Assembly (NCBI GenBank): GCA_023375785.1
Contig: SZWC01007282.1
Coordinates: 38,362 to 87,197 of the forward strand
Source: Penium margaritaceum
Lineage: Eukaryota; Streptophyta; Zygnematophyceae; Desmidiales; Peniaceae
Direction of reading: 5' to 3'
Length of the DNA: 48,836 nucleotides
The notes under the pieces are model-generated. The model had not been told where the DNA came from. It did no database searches and saw only the letters and a program-made list of their open reading frames with translations. The translations under genes were made by a program, and so were the position numbers. The stretch's first letter is position 1. The number at the start of each line of letters is the position of its first letter. Shown piece by piece: positions 43,184 through 48,836 of the stretch.

Positions 43184-43801
43184 CAGCAGCCATTGCAGCA
43201 GCAGCAGCAGCAGCCACTGCAGCAGCAGCAGCAGTAGCAGCGACAGCAGCAGCCGCCGCCACAACACCAGTAGCCACCGCTGCAGCAGCAGCAGCAGCGG
43301 CCGCCGAGCCCGACGACATTGGCATGCCAAGTGCGCGCACTGGCGGACCTACATGCGGAGAGCCGCGATACGTTGACGAGGCAGGTTGCCGAACTACAGG
43401 ATATGATCAGGGGCTTACTGCCCCAGCAGCAGCAGCAACATCCGTCGACTGACCCGAGCGAGGACCACCGTGCCCATGGCGGTAATGATGATGAAGTCGC
43501 GGAGAACCTCTCCGAATTCGGCGATGAGGGCGAGGAAGAGGTGCTCCGAGCACGCCTCATCCGCCTGGAGGCGCGTCGCAGAGCGCGTGAGGCCAATGCA
43601 GCCCTCTAGGGCACCAGCTCCAGCACCCGCCCACTGAGCTTTGAGGAGCTGACTCTGCGGGCCCGCCTGGGTAAGGGGATTGCCTCCTCGATGCCTGTCC
43701 CCGCAGTGGCTTCGGCCGTTGCCCTGCCGACGGTAAAGCCACCCAAATGGTTTGAGTCAGACCCGCCCGTCTTCCGGACTGGGAACGATTTCAATTCCTA
43801 G
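42998..43801 (+). pseudogene. Gag N-terminal region, Gln-rich (copia)
   Basis: The ATG at 42998 (GTCGCCATGC) opens the gag-pol frame. It encodes a long polyglutamine region (about 43090-43300) and a coiled-coil-like stretch (CQVRALADLHAESRDTLTRQ, then VAELQDMIRGLLPQQQQQ), followed by an acidic helix (VLRARLIRLEARRRAREAN). In-frame stops occur at 43235, 43271, 43607 and 43799, all TAG. The same frame continues beyond each. The Gln tract is slippery and alternative frames give Ala runs, which I consider shadows. Confidence 0.7.
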
Positions 43802-44716
43802 GAGCCGTGCTTTCGCATGTGGGCCATGAGCGAGGGAGTCCTCCCCTACTACCTCGCACCATATCAGGCGTCTGACCCCGCTCAGACACACATGGCAGTC
43901 CGCGCAGCTTCCGGCCTGATGAAGGCCGTCCCGGACTTCACCAAGGACTTCAGTCGGTTCCTTGGCGATTCGCTGACCAGCTCAGGTGCTGACCCTTGCG
44001 CGGCGTGGGCACTGGCCGTCACTCTGTTTGAGGGCGCCACCTTGGCTTTGACGTCCCAGCACCTCGCCGACTTCAACTCCCTCTGCCAGACTGCTCAGGA
44101 GTCTGCAGCCGACTACTGGCGCCGGGCGATCCAGCTGTACGAGGATCTTGGGGACGACGCCCCTGCGCAATACTCCGCCCTCCAGATTATCCTCTACGGC
44201 ATCCACCCCGACTACGCGCGCGTCTTCAGCAACTTCGACCAGACGCTGCTTCGCGACATGGCGAGCGACGAGACCCTGATGCGCTGGGCCACTCTCCACT
44301 TTCTGGATGTCGCAGGCATGGATGCCGCGAACCGCGCTTGCCGCAGCACCGTTTCAGCTGCAGTTGCCACCGCGTCTCCCTCCCCGCCGTCTACAGCAAC
44401 GGCGGCTCCAGCTCAGGGGAAGAAGGGCCGCAAAGCGTCAGGTGGTGGTTCCAGCAACGGGACCAGTAGCGGCACCAGCACTGGCAGTGTCAGCCGCAGC
44501 AACAGCGGCTGGAGCAACAGCAGCAGCGGCGGCGGCAGTAGCAGCAACGGTAGCAGCAGCAACGGCTCTAGCAGCACGACGGGACGCCGGCTCGTGTGCT
44601 TCAAGTGCGGTGGTGACCATCGCTATCCTGACTGAACTCGCCTGACAGGACGCCCACTGGATTGGGCCAAGGTCAGCCGTGGGCTGCAGCAGGCACACGA
44701 GGCGCGCATGCGCTAG
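43802..44716 (+). pseudogene. Gag capsid and zinc knuckle (copia)
   Basis: The open stretch 43802-44632 encodes a copia-type Gag: FRMWAMSEGVLPYYLAPYQA, then FTKDFSRFLGDSL, SLCQTAQESAADYWRRAIQL, ILYGIHPDYARVFSNFDQTL and a Ser/Gly-rich linker. It ends in a zinc knuckle, LVCFKCGGDHRYPD, where the fourth ligand should follow. That codon is TGA (44633-44635), one base from TGC or TGT. The frame continues to another TAG at 44714. Gag packages element RNA in cytoplasmic particles; loss of the last Cys would stop both translation and zinc binding. Confidence 0.82.
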
Positions 44717-45540
44717 ACGTCCGGTGCGACCGCCCGCTCGGCCGCCACTACCGCAGCCGTCCCAGAGGAGTCCGCCGCCACAGCAGGCTCCTCCGCGGAT
44801 CCTCGTGACCAGGCGCTCGCCGAACGCGACAGGACGATCGCCGAGCTGCACCAGCTTCTCGCCCTGCCCTCATCTCAGGGAGGTGCGAGTGAGTTGACTG
44901 AGTCGAGGGGTCCTACTGCCTGTGGACTGTCTGTGTCGTTGCGTGATGATGCCTGTGGTGGTCCCCATGCCCAGCAGTGTGCGCGTGACGGACTTGATGA
45001 CGTGTCCTGGTTGCATGCGTCTCATGTCCGCTCCGTTGCTCGTCTTACCGCGTCACCTGCCGAGCGACCTGCTACCGCGCCTTGTTCCGTCGCCGAGTGC
45101 CACGTTGCCCCTTGTACACGGGTCACAGATGCCACATGGGTCGTGGACTTTGGTGCCACTCATCACATGTCGTGTCGTCGTGACGCCTTTGTCGTCTTGC
45201 ATCCCGTTGGCGCTGTTCGCTCTATTCGCACTGCAGCTGGCCATGAGGTCCCTGTCCAGGGTGTTGGGGTTGTGCAGTTCACCGAGCCAGCCGGTCCCGT
45301 ATACATCTCCGACGTCCTCTTTGTCCCTGATCTGGAACTCAGCCTGTTGTCTGTCCGTGCTTGCACCAAGATGGGCCTCGGTGTCACGCACACGGCTGCC
45401 GATGCTTGCATCTTTGTGCGCGACACCGAGGAGACCGTCCTCAGTGGGACAGTCGTCAATGATCTGTATCACATTGATGGGTCTTCTGCGAGTACACCCC
45501 CCTTGTCTCCCTCTTCCGCTGCCTGTGTTTTCGTCACTTG
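44717..45540 (+). pseudogene. Aspartic protease (copia)
   Basis: The region is open from 44717 onwards. The active site at 45146-45154 reads DFG within TWVVDFGATHHMS, where copia proteases have DSGA.HHM; the catalytic Ser is replaced by Phe (a TCT to TTT change would do it). Downstream strands are present: VPVQGVGVVQF, VYISDVLFVPDLELSLLSV, the conserved L.VP.L..NLLSV segment. It would normally process the polyprotein. Confidence 0.8.
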
Positions 45541-46255
45541 TGCTCTATCCCCCGAGCACCACCGTCTCCTGCATCGACGTCTTTGTCATGTGCACCTGGG
45601 GGCTGTCGATAGGCTGATCTGCACTCAGCCCGCTCTCGGTCTTGATGCAGCGTCCTTCGAGGCGCCGCCCACGACCGACTGTCTGGCTTGTGTTGAGGGA
45701 AAAATGCACCGGTCTACTTATCGTGCGTCTGTCTCCAGGGCTCGTCGGACCCTGGAGCTTGTCCACTCTGACCTCATGGGTCCGCTCCCTGTCGAGTTTC
45801 AGGAGGACCGCGGTCGCTACGTCCTGACGTTGACTGATGACTTCACGCGCATGCGCTGGGTCTACAGAGTGCGTCAGAAGAGCGATGCAGCCATTGCGGT
45901 CTGCATTTGGCTGGTCTTGGCCGAACGCCAGTCTCCCTACCACCTTCAGACCTTTCGCTCGGACCGTGGCGGCGAGTACCTCGGTGACATGGCTCGCTCC
46001 TTCACCGAGCTCGGTGTCTTCCACAACCTGTCTGCTCCCGCCACCCCCCAGCAGAACGGTGTCTCCGAGCGCTGGAACCGCACCATGGAGGATGCGGTTC
46101 GCGCCATGCGCGCCGACAGTGCCATGTCTGAGGCCTTTGCCTTTGAGGGCATGGCATACATGACCTGGGTCTGGAATCGCATTCCCCACGGTCCCCTCCT
46201 AGGTCACCGCACGCCGTACGAGTTGTTGTATGGGCGTCGCGCGGACCTGCGCCTG
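45541..46255 (+). pseudogene. Integrase (copia)
   Basis: The zinc-binding HHCC is complete: HRRLCH (about 45573) and CLAC (about 45688). The catalytic triad is also present: Asp in LVHSDLMGPL (about 45765), Asp in FRSDRGGEYL (about 45960) and Glu in NGVSERWNR (about 46065), with the usual spacing. TPYELLYGRRADL near 46215-46250 is the conserved start of the GKGY-less C-terminal region. The frame then shifts near 46255. Confidence 0.88.
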
Positions 46256-47378
46256 CCCGCGTCTGGGGCTCCCTTGCCTGCGTCTGGTTCACACCGGAGC
46301 AGCAGGGGAGCAAGCTCTCTCCGCACGGCCGCATCTGCGCCTTCGTCGGCGTCGCCCCGCGGTCGAAGGCCTGGCGGTTCTGGGGCCCTGAGCGCCGCCG
46401 CATCGTGGAGTCCCGAGACGTTCTCTTCTTCAATCATCTCGCCTTCCGTGACCTTGCCCACATCCACGCTCTGTGCGATGCTCATGCTCCTGGGTGTGTC
46501 GGGCCCCGTAGTGTGGGGGAGGCTCCTGTCCCGGTTGTCACAGTGTCCTCGGCCAGTACGTTCACTCTGTCGCCGACACCCCAGGGGTTGTCCCCAAAGG
46601 CTGTGCCCACCGTCACCCTCAGCCCTATCCCATCTGCGGCACACTCCTCTGCCCCTGGCTCTCCGCCCTCGCCCATGTCTGCGTCTGCGTCCGAGTCTGC
46701 CTCTGCATCTAAGGCTTTGCCTGCTCCTGCTGCATCCGAGGCTTTGCTTGCTCCTTCCGCGTCTGCGGCTCAGCCTCATCCTGAGTCCGCGTCCGCTTCT
46801 GGCTCTGAGCCGTCCCTGCCTCTGGCCACGGACGTGCCTGCGTCTGCCGCGGGCCCGTCCCCAGCCACTGAGGCCACGCCGGTCGTGCAGTCCACAACGG
46901 CTGGTGCGTTGGCAGCGCCCCCTGCTCCTGCCCCGTCGGACCCTTACACACGGGCACCTGGCAAACGTCTCCGCCCTCGCCCCACGCGTAGCATCGTCAG
47001 TGGTGACCCGGGCACGAAAGCCCTCGACTTGAGTGCTCGCGGCCTCGCTAAGATTCACCCTGGCTGTGCCACTGGTGTGGTATTACATGCTCATGAGCAT
47101 CGTCTTGCGCGTGATGCCGCTGAGTCCATGGTGACAGTCGACCCTCCCTCTGCGGCGTATGCCCTCGCTACACACAGTGCACCACTGCTGTCTCCCGATC
47201 CCACCAGTCTGCCTGAGGCCTTGTCAGCCCCCGATGCTGAGCAATGGCGCACTGCCTGCCAGGATGAGCTCGATGCCATCCGCGAGCACGGCGTCTTTGA
47301 GCTGGTGGACTTGCCAAAGAACCGCAAGGCCATCAAAGCCAAGTGGGTTCTACACAAGAAGCTCAAGCCAGACGGCTG
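46256..47378 (+). pseudogene. Integrase C-terminus and linker to RT (copia)
   Basis: In the shifted frame the sequence resumes RVWGSLACVWFT, then RICAFVGVAPRSKAWRFWGP and RRRIVESRDVLFFN, the normal copia integrase tail. A Pro/Ala/Ser-rich low-complexity linker of about 200 residues follows. The RT start is at 47240-47378 (AEQWRTACQDELDAIREHGV, then AIKAKWVLHKKLKPDG). A second frameshift lies near 47378. Both shifts are small indels in CC or GGC contexts. Confidence 0.8.
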
Positions 47379-48230
47379 TGGAGCGCTACAAAGAACGCCT
47401 GACAGCAAAAGGCTTCTCTCAGGTCCCTGGCGTGGACTACACTGAGACCTTTGCCCCTGTTGGGAGGATGACGACCACGCTCACGCTGCTGAGCCAGGTG
47501 GCACAGCACGACTGGGAACTCCATCGGATGGATATCAACAACGCGTTCCTGAACGGGGACCTTGAGGAGGAGATCTACATGGTGCAACCACCCGGCTTTG
47601 AGGATGGTACCAGTCGCGTGTACCGGCTGCGGAAGGCCTTGTACGGCCTGAAATAGTCACCTCGCTGCTGGAATCACGAGATCACCAGCACGCTGAGACG
47701 CGCTGGGTATGTTCAGAGTGATGCTGACCCATCCATGCTCCTCTCACAGTCCCCAGCACCGCTCGCTGCCATCCTCGTCTACGTGGACGATCTTCTGATC
47801 GCCTCGCCCGACCTGGGAGCAGTGAACATTGCCAAGGCCGTTCTCTCCTCGGCCTACAAGATGAAAGACCTTGGTGAGGCCTCTGTCTTTTTGAGGATGG
47901 AGATCGTGCGTGACCGTGTCCGCCGCACACTACGTGTCCATCAGGGACGCTACGCAGAGGCGGTGGGGGAGCGCTTTGCCGACCTCCTCACTGCCGTCCG
48001 CACGACCTCCACGCCCATGACCCCTGAGGGGCAGGCCGCCCTGAAGGTGGACGACCCAGCTGACCTGGGGGAGCCAGTCGATGTGACCCTGTACCTCCGA
48101 GTCATCGGCTCGCTTATGTACTTGGCCACCACAACGCGGCCCGACATTGCCTTCACTGTCAACCTGCTCGCCCAGTTCTCGTAGGCTCCGCGCCAGCGAA
48201 CACTGGAGGTTGCAGTCCGGTGTGTGCGCT
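47379..48230 (+). pseudogene. Reverse transcriptase (copia)
   Basis: Back in the original frame: VERYKERLTAKGFSQVPGVD, TETFAPVGRM, LHRMDINNAFLNGDLEEEIY, RLRKALYGLK, then a TAG (47654) at the position of the invariant Gln of YGLKQSPR. It continues with ILVYVDDLLIAS; the catalytic YVDD box at 47780-47791 is intact. YLATTTRPDIAFTVNLLAQF follows, ending at a second TAG (48182) again at a conserved Gln. The catalytic residues are all present. Confidence 0.88.
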
Positions 48231-48763
48231 ACATCCTGTCCACCGCACGCTTCGGCCTGTGCTTTCGCGAGCAGGTGTCCGTTGTGCTCGATGGGTACAC
48301 AGACAGTGACTGGGCGTGGAGTCCAGATGGCAAGAGTCGCACCGGCTACATCTTTCTCATTGGAGGCACTGTAGTGCCCTAGTGAATTGGGAAGCAGGGC
48401 TGCATTGCACGCAGCACTGCTGAGGCAGAATATGTTGCTCTAGGCACCGGTGCAGCGGAGTGTGTCTGGCTCGTCCGTCTGTTGCGTGAACTGCGTCAGT
48501 CCATTCCCCCCGTGATCCTCCAGTGTGACAACATGAGCGCGGAGGCCATCGCCAAGAACTCAGGTGTGTTCCATGCACGCACAAAGCACATCAATGTCGA
48601 ACACCACTTCGTGCGTGATCTGGTTGATCGTGGTGAGATCCGAGTCATCCATGTGAGCACTGACAGGCAGTGCGCGGATTTTCTGACCAAGGCTCTGGGT
48701 CGTTCGAAGTTTCATGCGGCCACTCGCTCCGTGGGACTCTGCCCCACCCCTGTTGCAGGTTGA
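48231..48763 (+). pseudogene. RNase H (copia)
   Basis: DGYTDSDWAW gives the first catalytic Asp, STAEAEYVAL the Glu and LQCDNMSAEAIAKN the second Asp. HARTKHINVEHHFVRDLV and the CADFLTKALG end close the domain. TAG and TGA stand side by side at 48380-48385, where relatives have a Trp and a following polar residue (GGTVVP then IGKQGC). The natural stop is TGA at 48761. Confidence 0.85.
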
Positions 48764-48836
48764 TCCCTCATGTGCCACCTTGCGTGTGCTGTGCCTGCTG
48801 CCTGCAGCGCCTGAGTGTGTGTTCCTGCTCTGTACA
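48764..48836. other. Post-pol sequence to window end
   Basis: 73 bases after the pol stop, with no purine tract or LTR start. The 3' LTR must begin beyond the window. Confidence 0.6.

Larger units (their letters stand above)
41646..48836 (+). mobile_element. Ty1/copia LTR retrotransposon (3' LTR outside window)
   Basis: It has a 5' LTR, an initiator tRNA-Met primer-binding site, a long GC-rich leader and one gag-pol frame in the copia order (Gag, protease, integrase, RT, RNase H). The frame is broken by ten stop codons and two frameshifts but is otherwise well preserved, which suggests a fairly recent insertion. The window ends 73 bases after the pol stop, before any purine tract or 3' LTR. 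It is inserted at the edge of the 11-bp minisatellite. Confidence 0.9.

Noticed and set aside
42871-43452. 193-codon Ala-rich frame over the copia gag start
   Set aside because: It is the +2 shadow of CAG repeats (GCA/AGC read as Ala). The 42998 ATG is in frame with gag-pol and is preferred.
42998-48763. Stop-codon reassignment or programmed readthrough at the TAG codons
   Set aside because: Two frameshifts, a damaged protease site and stops in other elements point to decay. The Dof gene and MULE use ordinary stops. Only the TGA in the zinc knuckle merits checking.
1-48836. tRNA or rRNA genes
   Set aside because: Scanned by eye for A/B-box pairs with cloverleaf potential and for rRNA-like conserved blocks. 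Isolated GGTTCGA-like strings (for example near 35160) lack a matching acceptor stem or A box.

Overview
This window looks like a draft nuclear scaffold from a green plant-lineage (streptophyte) genome. Three things support this: a plant-specific Dof zinc-finger transcription factor; plant-type retrotransposons primed by the initiator tRNA-Met (TGGTATCAGAGC sites); and a MuDR-type transposase with a spliceosomal intron. I lean towards a charophyte alga such as Chara, but that is inference. Apart from the Dof gene, almost every recognisable coding segment belongs to a transposable element, and nearly all are broken by stops and frameshifts.

Layout. 1-4413: 3' part of a decayed Ty3/gypsy chromovirus (G1, + strand), carrying a 405-bp TRIM-like mini retrotransposon (2759-3163). 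5218-11279: a full-length but decayed chromovirus (G2, + strand) with both LTRs. 11354-18147: a related chromovirus (G3, - strand) with both LTRs, better preserved. 18238-19410: short plus-strand reading frames rich in Trp and Pro that share a repeated motif, family unknown. 20006-24062: a MULE (Mutator-like) transposase gene on the - strand, interrupted by one clear intron and several lesions. 25391-26276: a three-copy repeat. 27200-29945: a decayed LINE on the - strand. 29991-33136: AT-rich DNA, microsatellites and a 541-bp gap. 35496-39282: the Dof gene, whose probable first exon sits on a small misplaced contig (36255-36831). 40826-41645: an 11-bp minisatellite. 41646-48836: a Ty1/copia element with 5' LTR, primer-binding site, an unusual CCGCGG-rich leader and a single gag-pol frame broken by ten stops and two frameshifts; its 3' LTR lies beyond the window.

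Assembly. Most gaps (one n, or 12 n at 20279) are flanked by near-identical sequence, so contig ends were laid side by side instead of merged. This creates false tandem duplications in G1, near 18.5 kb, twice in the MULE region and in the Dof gene. A reader should collapse these before drawing biological conclusions.

The genes do not form a shared pathway. The picture is one host regulatory gene, a possible cycling-Dof-factor homologue, in a repeat-rich neighbourhood of at least seven elements from five classes.
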